A program made the translations under genes and the position numbers. The notes under the pieces are model-generated. The model searched no databases. It was given only the letters and a program-made list of their open reading frames with translations, and had not been told where the DNA came from. Below, piece after piece: positions 40,702 to 51,949 of a stretch of 64,000 nt of DNA (the first letter of the stretch is position 1; each line of letters starts with the position of its first letter). Source of the DNA: Podarcis raffonei (Eukaryota; Chordata; Lepidosauria; Squamata; Lacertidae); assembly GCF_027172205.1 (NCBI RefSeq), contig NC_070619.1, forward strand, positions 3,110,001 through 3,174,000, in the 5' to 3' direction.

Positions 40702-42376
40702 CTTCAGCTGTGCTCCCGCTTCTCAGCCTGGCGACTCACCCCTCCCCACCCACACAGCGGCTTGCTTTGCATTCCCCCTTCAGACTTGATATCTGTGGGG
40801 CTGGGGAAAACTACCACCACCATTGGGGCAGAGGATCTACTAGGCTCAAAGCCTTGGCCACGTCCCTGCTGGGTGTGTGTGTGTTGTTCTGAGCATACAG
40901 AAGTGGCGAGTAAGAGCCCCAATACCCATCTCCCACACTGGCCACTCCATACTTGGCACTCACCACCCTTTCTCCGCCTTCTTGCAGCTGCTGGTGTTAA
41001 CACCCTCCTTGCTTTTTTGGCTACCTTCCGAGATTTGTGTGTGGGTTTATTATTATTATTATTATTAACTTTATTGGCGTTAGTTTCCCTAGTAACATCA
41101 AACCCCAGAGGTTTATTGCTCTTCCTAACAGGCGAGTGATTATCGGAGGCAGCGGCTAATGGCTCTTGTCCGACTGAATTTGTGCACTTACGGTGCTGGG
41201 CCATAAGTGCATCAAGAGCTTCCTTGATAACTTGGGTATGTAGAGGATCTAGTAGTAGCATGTCCCTCCCTTTCTGTCCCCCCGCCTTGCCCCAATTTAG
41301 GGCAAGGGGGCGAGGGAGAGGCGGCTCTGAAAAGCTTTTCGCCTCTTGTTTCTTTAATCTGGATTTCAGGGCTACGAAGTGTCGTCTTCTAACGACACCA
41401 GGATTATTTGACCGTGCCTTTCTGGACTTTTAGCTTGCCGTTGTTGATAAAAAGCCTTCCTCCCGCTCCACAGCAGCTTAAGATATGCCGGCGTCATAAT
41501 GCATAAAGCTTCCATTTGTTGCCCCTGATGAACAATAACCATTTAGTGGCTTAGCCGGTCACTGAGCTGTGGGGAGGGAACTCAGCGCTTCGATTGAAGA
41601 ATAAAATTGACCTACATCTGGGCTGAGCTTAGACAAAAGAGCGACAAATTCTCTTCTTCCCACAGACCCCTGTTGTTAGTCGGCTCCCTTTTCATTTACC
41701 TGTCTGCCAAGCCCTTTCCTGTCTGGTAGCATCTCAAGAGGATGCTTGGACAGTTCGCCGACATTTCGCCTAAATATGCCAACAATTTCAGGGCTCCAGA
41801 AAAGCTGAACGCTGGTCAGAATAGAAAGTGGTGAAAAGCCATCAGAGAAGGGTCAGGGCTGATTTCTCTAGGGAGGGAGGCAGCTGCAAAGATTCTTACA
41901 TTTTATTATTTTTTGCTATTATTTATTAAATTTATTGGCCACTTTCTTTACCAAGGTAACTTAAAACACATACATGTACAGCACAAAAGAAAACACAAAG
42001 GTAGGAGTGAACCATCCTATCCAATCAAAGAGGCTATGGATAATTAAAAGTCAAAGTAAGGCCTGGTAGAAAAGGAATACTTTTGCCTGGCGCCTAAATA
42101 ATATGCAACAATTGGAAAATATTTTGCAGAATACTTAAAAACTCAGTGTAAAGATGTTAAAACGCAAATAGGATTTGAGTAAGAATAGCAGTGACAGCGA
42201 ACTTTTTCTTTCACTTGTGAGATAGGGTGAACATATAGAGTAACTATAATATGCCACATAAATTCAAATTTTGAGGGAACCAGGGAGGGTGGGAGGGGAA
42301 GTCATAGCTGGAATGATTGATTGGTAAATTTAAAATGTTACTGAATTGCTTATTTGTTAAATACTACTACTACTAT
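40701..42376. other. Intron 2 remainder, mostly unassigned
   Basis: A (ATT)n at 41048-41067 and a diverged LINE-like piece at about 41940-42120 (AGGCCTGGTAGAAAAGGAAT). 41140-41870 shows no clear repeat; alignment would be needed to test for conservation. Confidence 0.4.
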
Positions 42377-42727
42377 GGGACGCGGGTGGCTCTGTGGATT
42401 AAACCACAGAGCCTAGGACTTGCTGATCAGAAGGTCGGTGGTTCGAATCCCCACGACGGGGTGAGCTCCCGTTGCTCGGTCCCTGCTCCTGCCCACCTAG
42501 CAGTTCGAAAGCACGTCAAAGTGCAAGTAGATAAACAGGTACTGCTCTGGTGGGAAGATAAATGGTGTTTCTGTGCGCTGCTCTGGTTCGCCAGAAGCGG
42601 CTTAGTCCTGCTGGCCACATGACCCGGAAGCTGTACGCCGGCTCCCTCGGCCAGTAAAGCAAGATGAGCGCCACAACCCCAGAGTCGTCTGCGACTGGAC
42701 CTAATGGTCAGGGGTCCCTTTACCCTT
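42377..42727 (+). mobile_element. Sauria-type SINE, plus strand
   Basis: GGGACGCGGGTGGCTCTGTG to GTCCCTTTACCC, inserted in a (TAC)n stretch that forms the target duplication TACTACTACTA. Ends about 155 bases before exon 3 of KLHL26. Confidence 0.88.
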
Positions 42728-42883
42728 TACTACTACTAGAGTTGGTTGATGGGTTAAAAGGATAACTTTAACTTGGTGGAAACGGGAGTCACTCAGCAGC
42801 CTTTAGGGAAGCTGCCTGTATTGACAGCTAGGAATGGTGAATCTGAACACTCTCCTCTCTCTCTTGGGCTCTTTGACATCTAG

Positions 42884-44465
42884 GGCCATGTTCACTGGCG
42901 GAATGCGGGAAGCCAACCAGGATGTGATTGAGCTGAAAGGCGTCTCTGCGAAGGGCTTGAAGCACATCATCGAGTTCGCCTACAGCGCCGAAGTGACGCT
43001 GGACCTGGACTGCATCCAGGATGTCCTCGGGGCGGCCGTCTTCCTGCAGATGGTGCCAGTGGTGGAGCTGTGCGAGGAGTTCCTCAAGTCTGCCATGAGC
43101 GTCGAGACCTGCCTCAACATCGGGCAGATGGCCACCACCTTCAGCCTTGCTTCCTTGAAGGAGTCGGTGGACGCCTTCACCTTCCGCCACTTCCTCCAGA
43201 TTTCCGAGGAGGAGGACTTCCTCCACCTTCCCCTTGAGCGCCTTGTCTTCTTCCTCCAGAGCAACAAGCTCAAGAGCTGTAGCGAGATCGACCTCTTCCG
43301 GGCCGCCATCCGCTGGCTGCAGTACGACCCAGCGCGCCGCGGCAACGCCAGCCAGGTCCTCTGCCACATCCGCTTCCCGCTTATGAAGTCCTCCGAGCTG
43401 GTGGACCACGTCCAGACCTTGGACATCATGGTGGAAGACGTCCTGTGCCGGCAGTACCTCCTGGAGGCTTTCAACTACCAGATCCTGCCCTTCCGGCAGC
43501 ACGAGATGCAGTCTCCCCGCACCGCCATCCGCTCGGACGTGCTCTCCCTCATCACCTTTGGTGGCACGCCCTACACGGACAACGACCGCACCGTGAGCAG
43601 CAAGGTCTACTACCTGCCGGACGGCAGCGCCCGGCAGTTTAAGGAGCTGACGGAAATGGAAGTGGGCAGCAGCCACACCTGCGTGGCGCTGCTGGACAAC
43701 TTTGTCTACGTGGTTGGTGGACAGCACCTGCAGTACCGCAGTGGTGAGGGGGCGGTCGACGCCTGCTACCGCTACGACCCGCACCTGAACCAGTGGCTGC
43801 GCATCCAGGCCATGCAGGAGAGCCGGATCCAGTTCCAGCTGAATGTCCTGCACGGCATGGTCTACGCCACGGGGGGCAGGAACCGCTCCGGCAGCTTGGC
43901 CTCGGTGGAGAGGTACTGCCCGCGGACCAACGAGTGGAGCTACGTGTGCTCGCTCAAGCGCAGGACGTGGGGGCACGCTGGGGCCGCGGTGGGGGGCAGG
44001 CTGTACATATCGGGCGGCTACGGGATCTCGGTCGAGGACAAGAAGGCCCTGCACTGCTACGACCCCGCCATGGACCAGTGGGAGTTCAAGGCCCCCATGA
44101 ACGAGCCACGAGTCCTGCATGCGATGGTCAGCGCCAACAGCAGGATCTACTCGCTCGGGGGCCGCATGGACCACGTCGACCGCTGCTTTGATGTCCTGGC
44201 GGTGGAGTACTACGTCCCCGAAGCCAACCAGTGGACGACGGTTAGCCCCATGCGGGCGGGGCAGTCCGAGGCGGGCTGCTGCCTGCTGGAGAAAAAGATC
44301 TACATTGTCGGGGGGTACAACTGGCACCTGAACAACGTGACCAGCATCATACAGGTGTACAACACAGAGACGGATGAGTGGGAGAGGGACTTGCACTTCC
44401 CAGAGTCTTTCGCTGGCATTGCCTGCGTGCCGGTCATCCTGCCACAGACCACAGCTCGGAGGTGA
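42884..44465 (+). CDS. KLHL26: KLHL26 exon 3: BTB end, BACK, six Kelch repeats
   Basis: Acceptor CTTTGACATCTAG; phase 2 in, stop TGA at 44463-44465; 526 codons plus stop. Residues ~101-175 finish BTB (AMFTGGMREANQDVIELKGV, IIEFAYSAEVTLDLDC). Residues ~176-290 are the BACK domain (SVETCLNIGQMATTFSLASL, PLERLVFFLQSNKLKSCSEI). Six Kelch blades follow (~325-615), with double-Gly cores: ITFGGTPYTD, YVVGGQHLQY, YATGGRNRSG, YISGGYGISV, YSLGGRMDHV, YIVGGYNWHL, most followed by a conserved Tyr and Trp. The open frame extends 5' of the acceptor, but those bases are intronic. The third position is GC-rich, so long antisense frames overlap it. No defects seen; the gene looks functional. Confidence 0.96.
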
Positions 44466-44920
44466 CCACCCTGAGACTTCAGCCCAGTCTCCCGAGGCAT
44501 CGCATGCCATCAAAGATATACATTCTGGCCTGCCCCGTTTTGGAAAATAAAATGTTTTGTGTCCATGGCAGGCGAGCAAGGTCTTCCACCTTACCCTCTT
44601 GTCCTCCATAACTTTTCGACAACTTGTGTTCCGTCCCTGCTGGGTTGGAGGAGGTTCTAAGGAAGACTGAGCTAGGATTGTGGTGGGGTTTGTACAAGAA
44701 GGGATGGGTGCTGCTCCCCATTAACTCCTCCCCCCCTTCTTGCAGGTATTTTTTTATTTTAAAAAGAAGCTCCTTTCTCCTCCCCTCCACCCCCCAAAAT
44801 TATGAACTGCACCCCAGAGCATTGGTGCATGTGAGTTTGTTTGGTCTGGACAGTTTAAAAGAAAAGGGAAAAAAAAACTAAGGACATCCTGAACTTCCAA
44901 AAAAGCAATAAAGGAGGATG
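44466..44920 (+). other. KLHL26: KLHL26 3' UTR, polyadenylation signals
   Basis: AATAAA at 44546-44551 about 80 bases after the stop, and a second at about 44907-44912. Which is used cannot be told from sequence. Confidence 0.6.
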
Positions 44921-47019
44921 AGGCGGCTGGCTGGGGTGGAGGAACTCACAGAGGAGATGAAAAATGTGTGATCTCATCCTAGCAGGTGTGCCTGTTCATC
45001 CCCCCCCCCCCCCGAAAAGCACATTTTAAACACAAGTACATCACACACCAGTTTGGGCAGTCTTCTTTCTCAAAAACCGTAGAAGGAGTTCCCAAGCCGC
45101 GTTCTGTGGACCACCGGCGGCCCACGAGCTTTGTCCCGGTGGTCCGCTGCGTGTCCCTGAAGGAACGGCAATAGAAGCTGCTGCTCTGTCGCCTTAAGTG
45201 GCCTGAGAGGAGTGGAGAGGATTAGCACCAAAATGGAACAGGAAGCTAGAATTGGGATATTCAAAACAACATGTAAGGAATAAAGCAATTCAAACGCAAT
45301 TAGCAATTGTGCAGCGCCTAGCACAGCACGATAACGGGCAGAAAAAGAAATTGAGCTTAAGGTTGGTGCTGCCACCCTGCTTCCCCATGTTGTTCTCGCA
45401 GGACAGCAATGCTCCCCCAGATTTCCCAGTTTTAAGTTGCTTGGGGCTGCTTTTCCCAAGTCAGCTGGCTGCCCCCCCCCCCCCCCGCTGCAACACACCT
45501 TAACTCTGTTGCTGTAGGAGTAACTCTGGTCTGGGCCAAAGATGGGCCAAGGAGGTGCTTTCTGGGTTGGACTGATTCCGAATAAGTGTAGATTATTATT
45601 TATTAAATTTGTATGCTGCCTTCTGCTTGAAGATCTCTGGAGCAGTTCACAATGTAAAGTTGCAACATAAAAAACACAAAACGCATAATAAAAATAATAA
45701 CAACAATCTAATAATCTCCCCTCCCGCAACACATTTAAAAGGGAGGGCATTGTTAATCAGCCAAAGGCCTGGTTTAAGAGGAACAATTTTGCCTGGTGCC
45801 TAAAAGGTGTATAATGAAGGTACCAAGTGAGCTTTCCACAAACAGGGAGCCACTGTAGACAAGACCCCGTTCTGCCCGGTCTCACATCACCATACACTGC
45901 CCCTGGGCAACTGCCAGCCCCTGACAGTCCACCCTGCACCCTTGGGCGACCTCCCCTTTCATTTTTAAACTGGCCTTGAACCTGCCATTTTTAATTTCCT
46001 ACAATGCCTATAGTGCACTGCTGCCCTGCGGTATCATGGGAACATTTGTGCCTGGTGGCAAGCTTGCTGCTCAAAAGACAGGAAACATTTTTGTGCTTTG
46101 CACGTAGATTGTAGAAACACAGAATTGTAGAGTTGGACGGGGTCCTGTGGGTCATCTAGTCCAACCCCCTGCAGTGCAGAAGTCTCCACTAAAGCGTCCC
46201 TGGTTCAATCCCAGTGGAAACTCCAGGTAGGGCTAGGGAAAACTCCCTGCCTCAAACCATGGAAAGCTGTTTCTGCCGGTCAGAGTAGACAATACCAACC
46301 TAAATGGACCAAGCGTCCTACTCTATACTTAGTTTCCTATGTTTCTAGAGGGGTCCTGCTGGGTAGTGGAGCTGGCCAGAGGTTGCCATGCCTTATCCTC
46401 CATGATTATATTCCATGGAGTTAGCACAGCTCCTCCTCTGTAGTTGCTCCCAGAGCTATAGTAGCCCCTGTGCTGTAGTGTTGCTGCTGGCTGCATCTGA
46501 GACTCTCTTAATGCATTTTAACCGCACAGGCCTGAGCCTCGGCTTATAGGATGGAACAAGCTACAAACCCACAAAACAAAGCGAGCTGTTTGGAACGGGC
46601 AAGAATGCATCCCTGGCCGCTCATGCCTTTTGCTAGTCAGCTTTTTCGCTTCTGTCTTAACAAACTCTTGGAGAAATTCCCACCCCTCCCTGCCAAGATG
46701 TGAAATTAAAGCAGGCTTTTCTAAGCACGTTTCGATGCGTTGACGTTCCAAATTATTTTGATGCACTTAAAAATGTTCGAGCGGGAGGCTCCCCTCCTCT
46801 CCCCTCTCACAGGAAAGTAAAGTAAGGGGGAGGGAAGATGCAGAGATTTACTTATTTGAAATGCAGCATTTTTTCCAGAGGATGTGTTCTGCATGTGTCG
46901 GTGGTCCCGAACTTTGAAGTGGGATGAGATTTCTAACCGAAAGACTTGTTTTTTGTGTGGTTTTAACTTGAGAGTTTTAAAACGCACAATTATTTTTTTT
47001 TACTCCAATGAGATTTATT
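44921..47019. other. KLHL26-CRTC1 intergenic, first part
   Basis: 45580-45880 is a diverged LINE 3' end (GCCTGGTTTAAGAGGAACAA, TTGCCTGGTGCCTAAAAGG). 46110-46200 is a minus-strand CR1-type SINE tail (GTAGAGTTGGACGGGGTCC). Poly-C runs occur near 45001 and 45472. No exon supported. Confidence 0.5.
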
Positions 47020-47880
47020 ATTACTGTTCATTTCATTTCCATACCGGTTTATATTTCAAAGAAATAATCTCAAAATGGTTTGCAACACATGAAAACTTCA
47101 AATGAAACAATCCAGAATAAAACAAATTAATGCTTCAAGGGAAATCTTTCAGATCCTTCTGTAAGTGACATTTTAGGTAAAGGGTAAAGGGGACCCCTGA
47201 CCATTAGGTCCAGTCGTGTCCAACTCTGGGGTTGCGGCGCTCATCTCGCATTACTGGCCAAGGGAGCCGGCGTACAGCTTCTGGGTCGTGTGACCAGCAT
47301 GACTAAGCCGCTTCTGGCGAACCAGAGCAGCACACGGAAATGCCGTTTACCTTCCCGCCAGAGTGCTACCTATTTATCTACTTGCACTTTGATGTGCTTT
47401 CGAACTGCTAGGTTGGCAGGAGCAGGGATGGAGCAACAGGAGCTCACCCCATCGCGGGGATTCAAACCGCCGACCTTTTGATCGGCAAGTCCTAGGCTCT
47501 GTGGTTTAACCCACAGCGCCACCCGCGTCCCTTTTGCTTTCCCTCTGTTTATTTACCTACTTAATTTATAGAGCTTCCCCCTAGCAGGAGGACTCTAGGA
47601 AGGCAGGGTGGTGCAGTGGTTAGAGTGTCACACCTGGGAGATCAGGGTTCAAATCCCCACTCAGTCATGAAGCTCACTGGGCGACCCGGGAGTCAGTCCC
47701 AGCCTCTTAGTCCACCTCACAGGGTCGTTTAGGGATTAATGGGAGCGGGTGGGAGTTAAATGCAAAATAATTCAGCTCTTCTGCTGACCTGCTTAAGGAA
47801 GCTGGAGGGGCCCGTCAGAGGGAGATGTCAGTTGCCAGTCTGGCACCCAGAGATCTCCACATGGTTGCGATGGGTAAAAG
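47020..47880 (+). repeat. Unnamed dispersed repeat, copy 2, with SINE insertions
   Basis: 47040-47174 and 47540-47880 align with 3140-3640: AATGAAACAATCCAGAATAA, TTTCAGATCCTTCTG, TTATTTACCTACTTAATTTA, GCTGGAGGGGCCCGTCAGAG. A MIR-like tRNA SINE (about 47602-47740) is at the same relative place as in copy 1. A Sauria SINE interrupts this copy only. Confidence 0.65.
47175..47531 (-). mobile_element. Sauria-type SINE, minus strand
   Basis: GGTAAAGGGGACCCCTGACC to CACAGCGCCACCCGCGTCCC. Full length, inserted into the dispersed repeat, which lacks it at 3.2 kb. Confidence 0.88.
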
Positions 47881-49175
47881 TCACCCCACTTCAAAGTTCT
47901 GGGGAATATCAAACACTGGACCCAACCAGCACAGGCTGGAGCTGACGGTAGTAAAAAATTCAACCTGTGGACACCAGTTTGAGGAAGCCTGTGCAAAAGA
48001 GAGGTAAGTTACTGCAGGGAAATTGCAGCACTTAACAACAGTGTGTCAAAAGGAACATAAATTGCAGGTGTAAGGTACTTCTCACGTAGCTTTGTGACTG
48101 CCTCAATCCTGCTTTCCTGGGTATCCTTCTCTGGATTTGGGGAATGGGACGGGAGGATAAGATCTAAGTCAGTTTAGGTTGGCCAGGAGGGGTGTGCTTG
48201 TTCTCTCTCACACAGCGTGCCTGCGCACTCATTTGTGGGTCTACAACCACTTCGCCTCCTTTCGAACTGCAACCTCCATGCTGCAAGAACTCGCTGGTCT
48301 TTATTTACAATAAAAATGAGTTTTGATACTGCTCTGTGAAAAGTACCTGGGGTGTTTTCTGCCAGAGTTTCGTTCTTGGTGGTGGTGGTGTCCAGCAGCG
48401 CTCTCCTTAAGTTCTCAGCGCAGAAGGGGTACAAAAGTGTGCTTGTGCTTCTGTCAGATTTGTGGCACTGAAAAAGCCTGTCTTGCCTCCTCCGTGCCAT
48501 TTGGGCCGAGGGCTGACTCCTAGTGAAAAACAAAACTGCATATGGTCCCGTCCCCCCCATTGTGGAGACTGGCCAAAACATGACAAAACACGAAGAGATG
48601 GAAGGTTGCTAGAAATAAAAACATGGAGTTGTCTCCAAAATTAGTCATGCTTTGAGTTTACACATTTAAAAGAGAATTGGCATGGCTAACAAGCCCATGG
48701 ATCTGACCCACTTAAATTAATGCTCCATTAACATGGGACTAGAGTCCTTATACAAGGTGTGCTTTGCATCGATGAAGGCAACTGCTTCAAATACACAGAA
48801 AGGTTGACTTTCAGAACTCTCCGCCACTGCATGTCGCCATGGTCTTTTCAGATGAGATGGCTCCTAAAGAGGATTATGGGAAATTCATGGTGGTACCAGA
48901 GACCAATATCTGAAATGTCTTGTTTCTGCAGAGAGACTTCATAGGATTTATCTGTATTCTGATAATTTTGTATGTTTCTAATTTTTATTTTTAAAATGAC
49001 TATTTTGCACCATGTTATGTAAACGATTTAAGAGATGCGGGGTTCATCCAGAACTAGCCCTGCTCAGAGATTCCTGGATAGGACTAACTTAGGTCCATTC
49101 ATTTCAATGGGTCTGACTGAGCAGAAATGAGTTGATTTCAATCCACATATTTATATCTATCTATATATTGTTATA
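47881..49175. other. Intergenic, nothing firm
   Basis: About 48180-48600 has a CTTTATTTACAATAAAA motif and could be an old LTR, but no mirrored ends were found. No gene supported. Confidence 0.35.
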
Positions 49176-49525
49176 GGGACGCGGGTGATGCTGTGGGTTA
49201 AACCACAGAGCCTAGGACTTGCCGATCAGAAGGTCAGCGGTTCGAATCCCCACGATGGGGTGAGCTCCCATTGCTCAGTCCCTGCTCCTGCCAACCTAGC
49301 AGTTTGAAAGCACCTCAAAATGAAAGTAGATAAATAGGTACCGCTCTGGCGAGAAGGTAAACGGCGTTTCCGTGTGCTGCTCTGGTTCGCCAGAAGTGGC
49401 TTAGTCCTGCTGGCCACATGACCCGGAAGCTGTACGCCGGCTCCCTCGGCCAGTAAAGCGAGATGAGCGCCGCAACCCCAGAGTTGGACACGACTGGACC
49501 TAATGGTCAGGGGTCCCTTTACCTT
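49176..49525 (+). mobile_element. Sauria-type SINE, plus strand
   Basis: GGGACGCGGGTGATGCTGTG to GGGGTCCCTTTACCTT. Flanked by TATATATTGTTATA on both sides (left before 49176, right from 49526), a 14 bp target duplication. Confidence 0.9.
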
Positions 49526-49539
49526 TATATATTGTTATA

Positions 49540-49778
49540 CTGAAGCTGAGGCTCCAATACTTTGGCCACCTCATGAGAAGATAAGACTCTCTGGAAAAAA
49601 CTCTTGACGTTGGGTAAGATGGAGGGCACAAGGAGAAGGGGACGACAGAAGACAAGATGATTGGACAGTGTTCTTGAAGCTACCAGCATGAGTTTGACCA
49701 AACTGTGGGAGGCAGTGGAAGACAGGAGTGCCTGGCGTGCTCTGGTCCAGGGGGTCACGAAGATAGACTAAACAACAA
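49540..49778 (+). mobile_element. BovB LINE 3' end, plus strand, old
   Basis: CTGAAGCTGAGGCTCCAATA, TTTGGCCACCTCATGAGAAG, GAGGCAGTGGAAGACAGGAG, GCTCTGGTCCAGGGGGTCAC. Shorter and more diverged than the two other BovB copies. It ends in GACTAAACAACAACA. Confidence 0.85.
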
Positions 49779-50059
49779 CATATATTGTTAAATAAAACGA
49801 TAAAATGATCAGAGGCAGCCTGTCACTGAACATCAGAATAAGCAGCCTCCCCTCTGCTGTGGCTTTTCATTTTAGTGCCATCATTTTGGGGTAGACTGCT
49901 CCTGGCTGTGGAGGCTCCATTTTTTCCTCATAATTTAGTATGGCTATCTCTTGTCAGATGTGGAGCAACAAGAGCAGGTTGTGTGTGTTGGAGGCTTAAA
50001 CTAATCAAGAAATTGAGAGAGGGGGAGGTTTAAATATGGGGGGGGCGGCCTACCAAGCA

Positions 50060-50859
50060 AGAAGGGTCTGAGAAAGGAGATAAAGCATTGCGCATGCGCT
50101 ACGAAGCCTGCTTGAGATAGAGGAGGGGGCACAAAAACACCTTTCTGCGCCTGCGGCGAAAAGCAACGGAGGGATGTGTGTGATAAGAGATGAGGAAGCG
50201 CAGCGCATGCGCCTTGTCGCCTCGTTTCATTTCCCCCCCTCCGCTGCCGAGTCTGCGCGCTGCGGCTCTCTCTACTCGTCTCTCGCGAGCCAATCCCCTC
50301 CTCGTTTCCCACCTATTCTGCCCATTTCCAAGTTTGCGCATGCGCAAAACCAATCTCTCCCTCTCACCACCCACCTTTTGTTTCGCGCATGCGCGCTGCG
50401 CCTCCTCCAGTCCTCCCGCAAGCCTCCCCTTCCATCCCCTCTCCCTTTCTTTCTACTGTATTTTGCGCGTGCGCGTTGTTGCATCCCGAGTTCTTTTCTC
50501 TCTCCGTCCAGCCCACTTCTCGCTCGCGCGTGCGCGCTGCGTCCGATCCGCCGATCCGCAAGCCGTCCTCCTCCTCCTCCCCCCCCCTCCTTCTATTCTG
50601 CCCGTTCCTACGCCTGCGCAGTCGCGCGCCTGTGGGCGGAGCGTGCGCAGTCGGCCGCGCCGCCTCTCCTGCCAGCCCTCTCCGACTTTTCGCGCCTGCG
50701 CAGTGGCCCAGATTTTGCTTGTTTGGTTGGCGGCGCGGCGGCCGGGTGGGGGAGGAGGGAGAGAGGGAGTGAGGACGCGCGCGGGTGCGCAGGCGCACTG
50801 GCGCCCGGAGCGGGAGGGGGCGGCGGCGGCGGCGGCGGGAGGGATGCGGACGGGGGAAG
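50060..50859 (+). promoter_or_regulatory. CRTC1: CRTC1 CpG-island promoter with NRF1-site array
   Basis: Very GC/CpG-rich. NRF1-like sites (consensus YGCGCAYGCGCR) occur at about 50089, 50202, 50335, 50384, 50464, 50525, 50611, 50640, 50692 and 50783. Several are perfect palindromes such as TGCGCATGCGCA. They alternate with pyrimidine-rich spacers sharing words (CTATTCTGCCC, CTCCTCC), so the array looks like a decayed tandem repeat. A GC box (GGGCGGAGC) lies at 50635. No TATA box. NRF1 is a known activator of TATA-less CpG promoters; its role at CRTC1 here is inference. Confidence 0.8.
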
Positions 50860-50988
50860 ATGGCGGCCTCGTCGAACAACCCGCGGAAATTCAGCGAGAA
50901 GATCGCGCTGCACAACCAGAAGCAGGCCGAGGAGACGGCGGCCTTCGAGGAGGTCATGAAGGACCTCAGCCTCACGCGCGCCCACCGG
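50860..50988 (+). CDS. CRTC1: CRTC1 exon 1 (CREB-binding N-terminus)
   Basis: ATG in AAGATGGCGG at 50860. Encodes 43 residues: [43 protein letters not shown], ending in phase 0 at a CGG|GTGAGC donor. This is the conserved CREB-binding domain of the CRTC family. The NNPRKFSEK start and LSLTRA end match CRTC1 rather than CRTC2 (longer leader, MMDIGSTR) or CRTC3 (LMTDLTLSR), as I recall them. CRTC1 is a cAMP/calcium-regulated coactivator that enters the nucleus when dephosphorylated and binds CREB bZIP. Exon 2 is not in this window. Confidence 0.94.
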
Positions 50989-51321
50989 GTGAGCCCGGGC
51001 TGAGGGGTGGAGGCGCAGGGCGGACGCCCCCTCAGGGAGGCACGGAAGCCCCTCACGGCCACCTCGGGGGTCGCCAGGAGGGAGGACGCGGGATGGAGGC
51101 GGTGGGGAGGCTGGCAGCCCCTCAGGGAAGGAAGCCCGCGCTCGCCTCAGGTCCGTGAGGGGAAATTAAGCGCCGTGGGGGGGGGAGTGGGGGGGGATGA
51201 GGAGAAAGGAAAGAGGGAGGGATGGGATGGGGGCGCCTGGCTGACTGACTGAGGGGAGGGAAGCTTCAGCATCACTTCATACGTTTGGGGAATATTATGC
51301 GTGTGTGTATTTGGGAGGGGG

Positions 51322-51680
51322 GTCTTTGAGGGGTGAGGAAGAGGAGAGAGGAGAGGAGGAAGACACCCCCCCCCCAAGGAGGGAAGCTCAGCATCACCCC
51401 ATCTGCGTGTGTGAAGAAAAGTATACATACATACATACATACATACATATACACGCGCACACAGGCATACTGCCCATCTGGGTGTCTTTGAGGGGTGAAG
51501 AAGAGGAGAGAGGGGAGGAGGAAGACACCCCCCCCCCAAGGAGGGAAGCTCAGCATCACCCCATCTGTGTGTGTGAAGAAAAGTATACATACATACATAC
51601 ATACATACATATACACGCGCACACAGGCATACTGCCCATCTGGGTGTCTTTGAGGGGTGAAGAAGAGGAGAGAGGTGGGG
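51322..51680 (+). repeat. 162 bp tandem duplication (~2.2 copies)
   Basis: GTCTTTGAGGGGTGA recurs at 51322, 51484 and 51646 (period 162). Each full unit contains a purine-rich block, a C8-9 run, GGAAGCTCAGCATCACCCCA, and a (CATA)n of about 7 units. The two (CATA)n units are nearly identical, so the duplication is recent. Confidence 0.88.
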
Positions 51681-51783
51681 GAGGAAGAAGGCCGAGGGAG
51701 GGGGGTGAGAAACGGGGTGGGGGTTGGATGCGCTTGGCTGACATACCCCCCTCCTTAGGAAGCCCAGAATACTCTCTCCTCAA

Positions 51784-51876
51784 GGCATAGCTGTCTTTTT
51801 TTTAAGGGAAATTCCTTTATTCCGAATGGGATTCCTCGCAAGAAAAGGGAAAAGTTGACAGCTATGCCTCAAGGGT
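51784..51876. mobile_element. Short palindromic MITE
   Basis: GGCATAGCTGTC ... GACAGCTATGCC ends, with TTAAGGGAAATTCC / AAAAGGGAAAAGTT inside. About 93 bp. Non-coding. Confidence 0.65.
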
Positions 51877-51949
51877 GTGTGTGTGAGAGAGAGGTGAAAT
51901 GATTGGTGTGGGGAAGTCCTTGAGGGGCCAGGAAGAGGATGGAGGAAAG

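Larger units (their letters stand above)
37137..42883 (+). other. KLHL26: KLHL26 intron 2
   Basis: Donor AG|GTGAGA, acceptor TTGACATCTAG. Densely filled with Sauria SINEs: three on the minus strand and two on the plus strand, listed separately. Confidence 0.9.

Noticed and set aside
42834-42883. Extension of the KLHL26 exon 3 frame upstream of 42884
   Set aside because: These bases end in a polypyrimidine tract and TAG acceptor, and exon 2 joins in phase to AMFTGG as in other KLHL26 proteins.
42828-44609. 593-codon minus-strand ORF opposite KLHL26 exon 3
   Set aside because: It is the antisense shadow of a GC3-rich coding exon. Its Val/His/Gln-rich composition has no domain, and the plus strand has clear BTB-BACK-Kelch motifs.
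48170-48640. Possible solo LTR with AATAAAA
   Set aside because: No mirrored TG...CA ends or target duplication could be found by eye.
50174-51158. Long overlapping ORFs (up to 322 codons) over the CRTC1 CpG island
   Set aside because: Arg/Pro/Ser-rich frames on both strands are expected in stop-poor GC-rich promoter DNA. Only the [11 protein letters not shown] frame matches a protein.
51305-51790. 161-codon ORF with internal repeats
   Set aside because: Produced by translation of the 162 bp tandem duplication; since 162 is a multiple of 3 the frame simply repeats.
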